From Smittia aterrima (lineage: Eukaryota; Arthropoda; Insecta; Diptera; Chironomidae): a stretch of DNA of 64,000 bases. The position numbers were made by a program, and so were the translations under genes. Shown here in pieces: positions 12,329 through 23,695 of this stretch. The stretch covers positions 6,458,243 to 6,522,242 of the forward strand of contig CP093829.1 of the NCBI GenBank assembly GCA_033063855.1, read 5' to 3'. Numbering within the stretch: position 1 is the first letter of the stretch; each line of letters begins with the position of its first letter. The notes under the pieces are model-generated. The model worked only from the letters and a program-made list of their open reading frames with translations. It was not told the origin of the DNA and ran no database searches.

Positions 12329-15026
12329 CTTTGATCTGCAAGCCGTTTGACTTCAACCCGCGCTTATTTGCATGTTGTTTCGATTCTCGAATTACATTTA
12401 AGAGTCATCACATCCGGGTTGTCCATCGACTCTTTCGTCGAAACGTTCCAACCTGCCATTCTTGCAATGTCTTCCGCGTTTCTTCATCACTTGAAGCACC
12501 TTAAGGCACGATTTAGCAAAGTTCATTGCATAAACGTGGTTTTGCTTAGAGGGAAAACTTGTCTTGCGAAACATTGACGAGAGCGATCAGAACCGAAGAT
12601 GAAACCGGTTTCGATTTGATGTAAGTCGAAGTGACATTTCTAAAGCTCTTCGCCGGCTTGTTTTTCCTTTTAATCTCCGCGAAATCGAATGGAGTTTAGT
12701 TCTTCCTTGTATTTAAGTGGTCAATCAGGAAAATAAAGCTTTTCTTATGTCAGTTCTATTAATGAGTCGTTCCGATTCACTGAGTGCGCTCGCTCTCCGG
12801 ATTTGATGAATTTTTTGTTTCATTCGAACCGAACAAGGTTTCGCCGAAGTTTGATTTTTGCGTTAAAATTAAACAAAGCCGCAAGTCTCGCGCTCGCGTT
12901 TTGAGTTTTATGCAATTTGCCAGAGCGACACGTGAAGGTCAAGATCAGATTTGAGTTGCTCATGAGATCCGCCAGCTTCTCGCATGAATCATTAAACAGA
13001 ATTAATTTGGAAGAGCTAACGGAAATCAAAATTGACAAGAATGTTGAGTGATCATTGAAAAATAAATAAGTTGAGTCATGTCGTTGATTGAATTACTTGC
13101 AGAAGACAACGAGCCAAGTAAATTATTAAATTTCACAGTGAATTTAAAAGCCTTCGTCATTTCCATGGTAACAAGCTCTGCTTCTTCACCTTTCGATGCT
13201 TGTTACTCGACAGACGAACGGTTGTTGATAAATTCACAACTTTCCATTTCATTTCTCTCTCGTCTACTCCGTTGCTGCTGCCGCTGCCTCCACCGGTGCT
13301 TTCTTTGTTTTGGAGCGTGCGAGACGAAAAGTGAAATTTCATTCGTGACGTCAACAGTCAGTTTACACTTTTCATCGAGAGTTAGTTTGAGAGTTTAATC
13401 TGATGAGGAGTTTAATGACTTCTTCCATGATCTGGTTCTACGAACCTTCGACAAAAACATTTCCTCAATTAACTAACTCGATGTTGATACAAAATCCATT
13501 TCTGGCGTGGCACATGTCCATTGAAATCTCATTTAAAAAGCCAAACCGCTAACTATTTAAGTGCTCAAGTCACAGTTCCTTATGCCCATTCAACGACCTT
13601 CGATGGATGTGGAAATAAATCGAAGTCGTCGAGTTCCGAAGAAAATTGTCGGCAACGGTTAACAACCTTCGGTCTGGGCAATGTATCCAGCTTGTTTAAC
13701 ACGATCAGTTAACGTTTATTCTGCTTAAGTTGTGACCAATGTGCGATTCGTCGGAATTCTCGCGCCGAAAGACTTCAACGACCGGATCAGAAGGAAACGC
13801 TTAACTTATCGAAAGTTGAAAGAAACTTAAACTGTGATAACGCTTAAGAGACTTAAAAGTTTTCTTTAACGGCAACGCAATTAAATTTTATGTTTTTATC
13901 TTCTCGAGCTCTTCGTTGCCATCATCACATGACACTTGATCATCCCACCAATAATAACAGTTTAATGATGTCCAATTAAGAGCTCAGTCTCGTTTATTCC
14001 ACAACAAATTCAAGTCCAATAAGAGTTTTATGACACTGGTTGACAATAATCGTTATTGAAACGATTACCGCACCAAAATGAAAAGCTGCATTGGAAAAGT
14101 CACGCGACTTGAGCTCCACCGCCTCAAGTTCCTTAAATGTCGTTCAATGTTGATATTTTGAAATTGTTCTTGTCCGCGCGCACGATACTTGATTGTTGAA
14201 TTATGACATTAGCTGACATGGTTGAGGTTGTAGAAGTCGGAACATGAAGTGAACTTTCAAATTAAATTAAAATATTTGATTGAAATAGTTTTAATCGCGA
14301 AGTTTGATTGAATTCGGATCTGAACTTCTGATCTCGTCAAAGCATTTAAAATTCTTTTGTATTCAACGTTCGTTCGGAGACGCTGAAAAGAGAGAAATCA
14401 CAGAAACATCGATCGCGCAACAAGAAGGAAAACATTGCGCTCGTTCAATGTTTCGACTCACGTAGCTCGTCACATTTCAGTCAGTTAGTGAGAAACTTAG
14501 TTTACGATCGGGTGGAAGTTCCATTTGCGAATAATAAAAAAGTTGAACAAATAAATCTCAGACAAACATTTCATTGTCATTGTAAATCGTGCTTGACGTG
14601 CGTGAATCATTTGTTAATCTGAAGTTGAGAGGCAGAGCCAATAAAGTGGACTCAACTTTAACACCAATTTAGGAATTGTCATGTCCTCACAATCAACTTG
14701 AACACAGAGTAATTCACATGAGAATTTCTCTGTCAAAAACATTCAATCAAAAAGAGAAAATATTTCGCAAAGTCTCGCTAATGATGTCCGATCATCATCA
14801 AAGTGCCTCGAGTGATTGCTTGGTGAAACTTCTTTGAAATTGGAATTTTCGCTGCCGAACTTTGTTGAGCTAATAGAACAATTTAAAGTGGGTAAGTGGT
14901 CCAGACCGTTAATTAATCCCATGAACTGCCACACCAATCGCCACACGGTGTCGTTACGAAACTCAATTGCGGAACAAAAAGAGTTGTCCGAAATAAAAAT
15001 GAAAGAAATTTTCATCTCACGTCTCG

Positions 15027-15047
15027 CCATGAACCTGAATTGTAACG
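15027..15047 (+). repeat. 21-nt repeat, copy 2
   Basis: Exact second copy of the 21-nt sequence at 12308. Sequence around the two copies is mostly diverged apart from the ATCCGGGT motif near 15120 and 12415, so only short islands of the duplication have been kept. Confidence 0.5.
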
Positions 15048-16568
15048 TTTAACTGTGTATGCGACCTGAGACTCGATCTCGAGATAAAAGCAATCCACGC
15101 AAGGCGAAGAGCTTTAACATATCCGGGTGCCATCAAGAATGGACGTCATTAAACTCTAAAGAAGAAGCAAAAGGAAGACGAAGAGGTTTGTTTGTGCAAC
15201 TCAGATGATTCTGCGAACAAACGACTTAGCTTATGTTTATAAAATTCCTTCTCTCCGCCTTCTGCTGCTCTCGGCTACATTCTGATGAGCTCTGTAACCG
15301 GTTCTCACCGATGGCATTCAAATAGCAATTAAAGTGCTTTTTGTTTCATTTCAAATGAATGTGTATTGTGAAGTCTCGCTGGGCGCAACACGAGAACTCT
15401 CTGACGCCTTGATCTTCCTCACTTGTGCTTCTATCCTCATGCGAAATAATTAAAGTTTTTTTTTAATTTGTTTGTTCGCTGCAAAGATTCTTAAAGCGAG
15501 TTTCAACGATAGAAGAAGATAATTGCGAAACAAAGCGAGTTCTTCAATCATGTTCTTGTTTGTTAATCTTCGCGAGCTCCAAGCGTGGAAATAATTTTGT
15601 TATAAGTCGACAAACAGGAAGAGCAACACAAACTTCTTTTTGCTGATTCATCAAACTCATCAAAGATGCAAACGGAAATCCTTTCCGGATGAAGAAAAGT
15701 TAACATATCTTAAGTTCGAGTGAATCTCGATCATAATCGCAAGTGTTTGAATTATTTTTTCGGAATTTACTCAAGGCCACTTAAAGCTCTTTTTTTTTGC
15801 TGAAAATCGTTTGTTAATATTTTTTTCGACTTCGCGATTGGAATCACACAACATCGGAGAGCATGGTGTGCAAATACATTAACAATCGCACATCGACGTC
15901 ATGCGCGTAGTAATCCGAAGGTCAAGATCAGCTCGATTTTTATGGATTGCTTTGCTTGCCGAGAAGCTCAAGTGTTAGCTTGGTGTTGGTTACGTGTGTT
16001 GGCTCACGATCTCTCACCGCTCGCGTCAAGAATGTGAAAAATTCACTTTGAGGAAATGAAAAGTCCTTGTCGGAGGTCAATGGTGCTCGATCAAATGTAA
16101 CTTTAAACTGTCCGCTCTGCTCTTGTTTAAAATATACTTTTGCCCTTCGCTTATTCTTCTTTCGACTTTACTTTGCTTTCGCGGGCAAGGCTCTTCCTCA
16201 CTTTTTTCTTCTTCACGGCTTCGTCATTCGTTGACTTCAAGTTGAAATTGCGGGGAAGAGATCCGTGATCAGATTTTAAACGATTTAGGGTGCGATAAGT
16301 AACCAGAAGCATTTGAGCTTATTTTTAAGTTTCAAGTTTTTTGAGTCTTGTAGAATTAAAATTGAATTTCAAAACACTTCGCATTAACATTTATGTAACC
16401 AAAGCGCGATGAGCTTTGCATACTCGTTTGTCTCGGTCTGTTTATTGTTCGTTATTTCAGGCTTAGCTTGAACTCTTGTTAACGCGATGTCAAATGCATT
16501 AAAATATTAACAAAGACTTTCATTTTCAGATTTTAGATTTCGTGTGACGAGCGACTTACAAAAGGACA

Positions 16569-18747
16569 ATGAAGGGATGGTTCGATGCCTTTCGAGATGA
16601 TGGAGCGCCGACGCTTTACTCGTTCTCTAATAGAACGCCAGTTACTGGAGATGTCTCAATTGTCGCTGTCTCAGTTCTCTTCGCTACGCTTTACATTGCA
16701 TTTTTAGTTATTTTTCCTGGTGTCCGAAAACAAGTGAGTTCCACTCTGTCATGTTTATGACCCGCATTCATCATCTCTCTCTCCTCTGTCTGTTAATGGC
16801 GCGCGACTTGCTTTTATATAATTTAATTTTCATTTGAATTATGAAATTTCGCCTCAATCATGGCTCGAATTATCCGCCAGCTCGAGAGATGATGAGCGAT
16901 TATTTTTGCTTAAAGAAAATCACTTTTTCCCTCTTGCATAAAGCGGATTTAATTAATTCTCGTTTACTTGTTTCTTCTATTCTCAGAAATTTTCGACATT
17001 CATCACGGTAACTCTAAGCCTGTTCGTCGGTCTAGTCATTCTCGGTGAGTCGATCGTTCGCCCGCACACATCGACAAACGTCAAACTTTAGCTTTGACAC
17101 ACATTCCTCCGACGAGATTTTCCAGCTAATTGCTCAAATGATAACGCACGAAAAAAAAAACGAATCATCGCGATTTTCCATGCGCTTTGATGCAACTTGA
17201 ATGAGGGTCACGGTCGTAAGCTTAAGCGATGAGAAGTGAACAAAGGAAAATCTCTTTCTGACTTTTTGTTCAATTTAATTAAAACGTTTTGTGTTGCGCT
17301 GCAGTGAAGAGAAAAAAAATGCTTGACGAATTAGCAGCGCCAGTAACCAGAAAAGTATTTTTCTGAAACAAAGCGAACTTTTCTCACATTTATAATTTCG
17401 GAATTGTCTGAGCATTCATCATAAAGTCTTGAAATCTTTTACGTTTTTCCCGATGAGCTAAAGCGATTTTCGTTGATTTTTGTAGTTGGCCAATTGGGAT
17501 CGTCATGGCACGTTGCGACGCAGAACATCGTAGCTCCTTACAAAGCGTTCTCAAGGGAGAAAATGCCCGCGAAGATTGGAGTTCACATTGGACTGATGCA
17601 CGTGAATATCACGCTGAGCGGATTGCCTGTTGGCAATTGGTCGACGCCTGACATCGACTTCAACGAACGATTCAATTGGAATGAAGCGAGTGATATGGGC
17701 AACTCGTACAAGAAAGCTTTGAAGAGAGGTTTGCCCTTTCCAATTCTCACCGTCGCTGAATATTTCAGCTTAGGTCAAGAAGGATTCGCATGGGGTGGTC
17801 AGTATCGAGCTGCAGGCTACTACGCGAGCATTTGGCTATGGTAAGTCACTTTAATTCATCTTCTTTCAATCTCAATGTAATTGAATTTTAATTTCTAGGG
17901 CTTCATTAGCTTCGTGGCTTCTGATGAATCTTCTATTGACTGCCGTCCCACGTTACGGCGCATACGGAATGTGCACGACGGGAGCTTTGCTTCTTGGTGG
18001 AGCAATCGGTTATTACCTCATGCTGCCTAAGCCACCTCTCATCATCTACATCGAAGGTGCGATGATTGAATTTGGTCTTGGTTGGTGTTTCTGGACAGTT
18101 TTAGTCGCTGGAGCGATGTGTCTCTTCATTGGATTGATCGTGTCGGCAATTGATTTGATTTGGCCTCACAAGTTCTCAACAATTCTCGAAGTTTATTACG
18201 ACACGCCATATGATCGTCATGTTATCCTTGAGGAGTCGCACGATGTGAGGTACAGGAAGAGAAATAGCAAAGGTGGACTTGAAGAGCCAGTTAGCTTAGG
18301 ATCGAGAATTCTTCGGTAAGAAAATGTTTGTTATCGTTCATTGAACTTTCATTTAAATAATTTTATTTCCAGACGACTTTCTTCAAAGACTCGCGAACAG
18401 CAACTCAACGACATTAGTCGAATGGGTGTTGAGAATCGTGGCTTCCAGCAAGATCACGTGCCAAAATCTCCATGGCGTTATCCATTTAGACGCAGCCAAG
18501 TGCCAATGCAACGAACAGTTTCTCAAGACTCTACATCAACGATTGCGTCACACGCAAATGTTAACGCAGCAATTCCAAGTAGCAGCACGCAAAGCTTAAG
18601 ACGTGAAGCTCTCGCAAGAATGCTGCCACCGTAAGTTTAAATGGCAAACATCCAATCGCTTGATTGATTGAATAATTCTTTATTTTCAGACGACCACCAA
18701 TCGATCGCAACAAAGATAAAACTGCTGTTGAGTTGACGAACTGGTAA
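16569..18747 (+). CDS. mol: Dual oxidase maturation factor (DUOXA/moladietz)
   Basis: DUOXA proteins escort dual oxidase from the endoplasmic reticulum to the plasma membrane and form the active H2O2-producing complex; the Drosophila member is moladietz (NIP). Exons join(16569..16733, 16987..17044, 17486..17840, 17899..18315, 18373..18630, 18690..18747) give 436 aa with every phase consistent. The N-terminus (MKGWFDAFRDDGAPTLYSF) is the characteristic start of the family. Five hydrophobic segments are visible, at about residues 30-53, 57-76, 185-208, 212-235 and 249-278. The large extracellular loop between segments 2 and 3 includes the N-glycosylation site NITLSG. The C-terminus is a Ser/Arg-rich cytoplasmic tail ending VELTNW. 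AATAAA lies near 19145. The first two introns are longer than typical here (253 and 441 nt). The 6.8 kb upstream probably holds its promoter(s). Confidence 0.93.
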
Positions 18748-19168
18748 AGAATACTTCTCCAGCACATTCACGATTAGAAAGTTAAGCAAAGAGAGAAGAT
18801 TGAAAGGATCAGATTTAAGAAAATGAGGAAATTGTGTGATGATCAATGTGATATTAACTACTACAACTATTTATGAAACAAATGAGAAATTGCAGGTGAA
18901 GCTCACTTGAGTTGTCTCTCTGCGACTGTGACCATTAACTTTGAGTAGCTTAACGTAGACATTCATCAAAACTTGCTCACCGAAATGATTCGACAAAGCA
19001 ATTTTAAAAATTTCCATTCGACTCAGCAAATATCATTTAAGAAATTGAAAAATCCATTTTAGCTTTTTAAGATTTTGTATTTATTTCAACAAGCTTCAAT
19101 TTAATTTAATTTCTGTCATTCAAACTAGTTTTACACTCGAAGCAAAATAAAAATGATTGAAAACTTAA
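18748..19168. other. 3' flank between mol and the DUF1091 array
   Basis: Convergent intergenic space of about 420 bp containing the presumed mol 3'-UTR. The last 100 bp (AATTTAATTTCTGTCATTC and following) recurs downstream of most DUF1091 copies, so it belongs to the duplicated unit. Confidence 0.5.
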
Positions 19169-19915
19169 TCAAAACCCTCTTATGAGCGACACGTAGAGTT
19201 TCCAGCTGTAAAGATATTTCATTCCTCGGCTGCCTTTGACGATGCCACGAGCTGTTCCGTTTGCGGAGAATTTCGCTTGGAAAACTGGAAGAAATTTGTC
19301 GGACATGTAAACGTTGCTGACTGTGTAGTTTCTCTGAAAAGAATTTGCAATCGAAATGGACTTCTTCTTAATGAATTAGAAAAGGTTCAACCTTTTTGAA
19401 AGGACAAGAAAACGAGAAATCAGTTTTTTCGTCGAGATGGTCCAAGTAAGTCTTTGCCATGATTCCATTCTTTTTAGTGTTTGAAAATGAGCAAAGGTCA
19501 ATCGTTGATCGGAATACTGTTCGCCGGAAGTCTAGATCGTCTTCATCCTCTGGAACTAAACTTAAATATTATTTGGAATCTTTTTCATAAAAATCGACTC
19601 AACTTTGAATTGTGATGCTCAGCTGGAAGGAAAAGAAATTTACTGCATTGGTCTCAAGTTGACGGTGATTGACTTACGGTTTCTCGAATTACGTCAACCA
19701 ATTGCTCGTACCTTGCTGAAATAAAACTATCGTTTCCTTTATGTTCCACACCAAGAAAAAGTATTCCAAATCTTGAATAGGAATCAAATTGAATCTGATC
19801 AATTTTTACAGCGCAATCCTAAAGCGGACGAGAATTAGATTGCTTACTTAACAATCTGCATCAATTTTACCATAGAACAGAGGATAGCTAAGAAAAACAA
19901 GACCTCAACAAACAT
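19169..19915 (-). CDS. DUF1091-like secreted protein, copy 1
   Basis: First of seven minus-strand copies. Five exons are readable from ATG at 19915 (MFVEVLFFLAILC, a signal peptide) to the stop at 19169; the last exon is 19169..19333. The exon order is signal peptide; DCAVKIDQIQFDS block; a tiny 19-nt exon; an exon with RSTIDLC and CPFKK; and a last exon beginning RNYTVSNV and ending with GIVKGSRGMKYLYSW. The spacing D-x-C ... N/D ... CPF..(R)NY matches the DUF1091 (DM8) family of small secreted dipteran proteins. Members are poorly characterised; relations to CheB-type lipid-binding proteins have been proposed. The frame is intact, though the donor after exon 3 is the weaker GTTGAG. It is separated from the other copies by the LRR gene and a repeat element. 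Confidence 0.75.
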
Positions 19916-20269
19916 TTTCAATGGCAATTGTAAATAAAAGTTCGAAAATATTTTAAAAATAATTCGTTTATGAATGTCGTAGCTTCCGCGATTTAAAATA
20001 ATTCTGGTCAGATAATTTCAATGACTTGCATTGCGGTTTGAAAGCATCGCAAGGTTCACATTCTCTTCACTCATTTTGGTCGATTCAGTCTTGAAGAAAC
20101 CCAAGTTCTTGATAAATAAATGGAAGTTTAATCAATTTTCATGTTTCGTCGGAATATTTATTAATAATCAAGTAGATAATAAAGGCGTATGTAATTGTTA
20201 TCTAGTCATTTGGAAACCATTTTCCCATTCGTCAACCAAAGCGGTAGTGATTCCAGATTTTTCGAGATT

Positions 20270-21784
20270 TCAAACGGGTTTCATTAGATTTGCCACATTT
20301 TTCATCAAATCCTCGTAGTTTGATTTTAATCTTTTGTTTTCAGCCTCTAGACTCAACCATTCGGCACTTTTATCCATTCCGTTTGCGCTGATGTCAGTCT
20401 GTAGCTCTTCATTTTCACTTTTCAGGTTTTCTATCGTCGACATCAGCTGAGTTATATTTGTTGACAAAACGAGATTCTCTCTTTCAAAAGTTTCCTTTTT
20501 CTTCTTCAATATCCCAGTTTCTTCATTGAACGTTGAAAGATCATTTAAACATTTATAAAGTAATAAATTTGTTTCGTTAACTTTAAAATTGTCGTTTTGC
20601 GTGAGATTTGCTTGTAAAAGTTTGTTGTTCTGATTACAATTGAAAAGTTCCTCTTCAAGTTTGCTGGCGCTTGTCTCTTTCTCTGTTAATGTGTTTACCA
20701 AGTTTGTGATGTTTGATTTTAGAATATTGATTCCTTCAAGAACATACGAAAACTCCTGAGTGTTGTTCTTCTTTAAAGCTTCGATTTCAATCTTTAAATT
20801 TATGTTATTAATGTTTAAGCTTTCGATTGCTGAATTCTTTTGCGTTATTTTAGTGGTTAAAGCAAATTTTTCACTCTCGCAAATTTCCTTATTTTGTTTC
20901 AAGTTCTCATTTTCCTCTTCTTTTTCTGCTAAAGTTTTATTAAACGCCATAGCCATTGATCGAAGCGATGATTCCATTTTCTCGAGATTTCTTTGTAAAA
21001 GTTGGTTACTCTCACTAGAAGCGACAAATTGCTCTTCAAGTTTACGATCATTTGTCTTTTCCTCTGCCAATGCAATTTCTAGGTTTTTGATGGTTGCCTT
21101 CAGTTGCTCTATGGTTGTCTTTTCTTTGCCCATTGAACTGGCGCATTTGGACGCAACTTCGTTTTTAAACATTATCAAATCTGAGATTTCTTCAGGGAAT
21201 TTTTTGTTGATACATTTGTTATCACGAAAGTTAATGTATTTTATTGTTGAAGGCAGAACAGTGTCGATTGTTTGTAATTTATTATATTGTGATGAGAAAC
21301 TATTTAATTTATTATTTTTCAAGAACAAATCAGCTGGTAATGAAACTAATTTGTTATTATTAAGGTAAATTTTCTCTAATTCGATCAAATCCATGAAGAG
21401 ATTTTCAGGTAATGTTGTCAAAGAAGTGACCTCGATATCAACACGAGTAACTTCCTTGCAGTTTGTGAAGACTTCTCGCTTAATTCGTTTAATTTTTTTG
21501 CCATAAATATCAAAACGCTTCAAGTTTTGGAAGAATTCACAAACCTTTGTTGGAACAATTTCAGTTTCAACACCACCGTGTATCACAAACCAATCGACGT
21601 CGCTGTTTATTCTGACATCGTCATTGTATTCTCCCGAAACTGAGGTAACGGCCACGTCGGTTTCAAGAACTTTCAGTTTTTTCACTAAACACAATCCAGA
21701 TAAATCAAACTCGCATTCCAGTTGAAAGCTCTCGACGTATCCGCAAAGGCACCAAACAATCAGAAAATATTTAAAGAGTTCCAT
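20270..21784 (-). CDS. Secreted LRR-coiled-coil protein (504 aa)
   Basis: Single-exon frame with a true ATG at 21784. Residues 1-19 form a signal peptide (hydrophobic LFKYFLIVWCLCGYVES). Residues about 80-190 contain four or so leucine-rich repeats of the LxxLPxxLFxxLxxLxxIxLxxNxL type, preceded by a cysteine-bearing cap and followed by a C-terminal cap with two cysteines (CINKK..., KC). Residues about 215-500 are a long heptad-rich coiled coil (for example KLEEQFVAS, NLKQNKEICESEKF). There is no transmembrane segment. Signal peptide, LRRs, cysteines and a coiled coil recall mosquito LRIM/APL1 complement regulators, but the cysteine pattern needed for that assignment is not convincingly present, so only the architecture is claimed. 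The gene sits inside the DUF1091 array on the same strand. The sequence just upstream of DUF1091 copy 1 (about 20020-20100) belongs to the array's duplicated promoter block. Confidence 0.82.
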   Translation of the reverse strand: MELFKYFLIVWCLCGYVESFQLECEFDLSGLCLVKKLKVLETDVAVTSVSGEYNDDVRINSDVDWFVIHGGVETEIVPTKVCEFFQNLKRFDIYGKKIKRIKREVFTNCKEVTRVDIEVTSLTTLPENLFMDLIELEKIYLNNNKLVSLPADLFLKNNKLNSFSSQYNKLQTIDTVLPSTIKYINFRDNKCINKKFPEEISDLIMFKNEVASKCASSMGKEKTTIEQLKATIKNLEIALAEEKTNDRKLEEQFVASSESNQLLQRNLEKMESSLRSMAMAFNKTLAEKEEENENLKQNKEICESEKFALTTKITQKNSAIESLNINNINLKIEIEALKKNNTQEFSYVLEGINILKSNITNLVNTLTEKETSASKLEEELFNCNQNNKLLQANLTQNDNFKVNETNLLLYKCLNDLSTFNEETGILKKKKETFERENLVLSTNITQLMSTIENLKSENEELQTDISANGMDKSAEWLSLEAENKRLKSNYEDLMKNVANLMKPV

Positions 21785-21908
21785 GTTCTCTAATTAAAGC
21801 TTCAGATCAAACTGAAGCTGCCAATGCGAATCTCATGAATTTAAATCTTGAATTTCTTATCACAAACTTTCGGGTTTTGTTGTCGGGCGATGAAGAAATT
21901 CTATTTTT

Positions 21909-22890
21909 AGGGTTTTTCATCCGGAGGATGGAACACCCTATTGTGGTCGCTTTGTCCGTCTTCCGTCTTCCGTCTTCCGTCTACCGTCTTCCGTCTTCCG
22001 TTATTGAGATAACTCGCGAACGCGATGAGCTAGCGAATTGATTTCCTCACTAGTCGATAGAGAATTTAATTAGGAAAAACAACTTTTGAGGATTTTTGGC
22101 TAGCTCATCAGGATCGGGCCCACGGGCCAAAAACCTGGAATCTCCATACAAAAAGTCGATTTTCAGTTTTGAAACACGTTTTCTCGAAAACGGAAGCACA
22201 TTTCCGCTGTGACTTGTTCACAAGAAGAGATCAGCATGTCGAATCGAGTGCATGGATCTTATAGCTGACCAGATCTGGGTCCACCTCTCGCCAGCGCCAA
22301 GTGAAACTTCTTTTCCTTTGGAGTTAGACCATTGCGTTGTTCATATAAAATGATCAGCTCGACACGACAAAGCAATAAATCCCAGAAAATCCAAGCTCAA
22401 CACATTGGATCCACCTCTTGCCAGCGCCAAGTGAAACTTCGTTCTCTTTGGAGTTAGAGCATTGAGTTGTTCACATAAAATGATCAGCTCGACTTGACAA
22501 AGCAATAAATCCCAGAAAATCCAAGCTCCACACATTGGATCCATCTCTGGTCAGCTCAAAGTGAAACTTCTGTTCCTTTAGAGTTACAGCTTTGAGTTGT
22601 TCACATGAAATGATGAGCTGGTCATGACAAAGCAATAAATCCCAGAAAATCCAAGCTCCACTCATTGGATCCACCTCTGGGGAGCTCAAAGTGGAACTTC
22701 GTTCCCTATAGAGCTAGAGCATTGAGTTCTTTACAAGAAATGTTTAACTGGTCACGACTAAGAGATAAATCCCAGAAAATCCAAGCTCCACTTATTGGAT
22801 CCACCTCTGGTGAGCTCAAAGTGAAACTTCGGTAAACAAACCAAGTAAAATGTCCCCTGTAACCAGTTCATCCAGAGGATGAAAAACCCT
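21909..22890. mobile_element. TIR-bounded element with 130-bp internal repeats
   Basis: Near-perfect terminal inverted repeats AGGGTTTTTCATCC (21909) and GGATGAAAAACCCT (ending 22890) bound a 982-bp element. Inside, a CCGTCTT microsatellite (about 21955-22000) is followed by an imperfect tandem array with an exact 130-bp period: the motif GGATCCACCTCT or a close variant starts at 22278, 22408, 22538, 22668 and 22798. Minus-strand open frames in the array simply read through the repeats and are not genes. There is no transposase, so this would be non-autonomous. Its right end recurs at 41.5 kb. Confidence 0.65.
22278..22827. repeat. 130-bp tandem repeat array, about 4.2 copies
   Basis: Start points of the conserved GGATCCACCTCT block are spaced by exactly 130 bp four times. 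Other shared words per unit are AAGTGAAACTTC, AGCAATAAATCCCAGAAAAT and CCAAGCTC. The array is contained wholly within the TIR element. Confidence 0.85.
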
Positions 22891-23695
22891 ACAGTAAGTT
22901 CGGTACGAACTGCTACTGCCACTTGTTATTTATTTTGGCTAAATCCATTTTATGATTACTCTGTGAACACAAAGACTGCTATCAAACTGCCTGACACAAG
23001 ATTCGACCTCTGGAAGATTAATCAAATTTTTAAATAATTTATTAGACAGAATTGTGATTTCTCGGAAAAATGGAAAGTTTAAATTAAGAGCGTGCAATGT
23101 GAACTGTCTTGTTCAGCCAATACGAACCCAAAAACTTAAAAAAAATCTTTATTTGTGTGCTAGGAGCCGAGAGGACCAACAATCTTAAAATTCGCTTACT
23201 TTGGGGCTTGTTATCTCAAAATTTAAAAAGAATTGAATTGAAGGGAACAGATTTCTAATCTATTTGTTTTTTATAAATATTCCGACGAAACGGCACTTCC
23301 AGGATGACTCGTTCCTCAGTCACGTCAAGTACATGCATTCTCAGAATGACACTTTGTTTTATTTAATTCGCACAAGTTTCAAAATTGCTGGATGAGTCAA
23401 CGAGTAATCATTCGAATCGATGCTCTCACTGCTGTCATTTATGACTTGAATTGGTACAAGTTGACACCCACCAACAGAAAAAGCTTTTAAATATTGTTAA
23501 TGATGTCTCAGAACATTCGAGGATACAACGCAATAATTCACGAAGTCAACATGGAAACTTTCCTAAAGGTAGAAGCTTCGAGGGAATAAAAAATCTACTA
23601 AAAATTACTGTATGCTAAATATTTGTTGTTTATTGGTTTTCATTTATTTCTAGAAGCTTCAATTCAATTTAGTTTCTGTCGTTCAAACTCCAAAA
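22891..23695. other. Intergenic, no gene seen
   Basis: AT-rich sequence between the TIR element and DUF1091 copy 2. The first 60 bp (after the right TIR) is shared with 41555-41630. A remnant of the array's duplicated flanking block (the segment resembling 25690-25760) is seen near 23520-23590. Confidence 0.4.

Larger units (their letters stand above)
9716..16568. other. Long non-coding stretch upstream of mol
   Basis: About 6.8 kb without a gene I can support. Open frames at 11844-12182, 12310-12504, 13078-13398, 14816-15052 and elsewhere show no known domain. The stretch holds a possible TATA/initiator promoter near 10828, an initiator-like TCAGTC at about 11651 followed about 29 nt later by GGTCGT (DPE-like), and a 21-nt sequence present at both 12308 and 15027. 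Since mol follows on the same strand and the opposite neighbour ends at 9715, this is most simply alternative promoters, 5'-UTR exons and enhancers of mol. Confidence 0.45.

Noticed and set aside
20760..21368. 202-aa hydrophobic plus-strand frame
   Set aside because: Antisense shadow of the LRR-coiled-coil gene (Lys-rich coil read backward gives Phe/Leu).
22341..22689. Minus-strand frames with repeated LDFLGFIAL
   Set aside because: They are read-through of the 130-bp tandem repeat, not protein genes.
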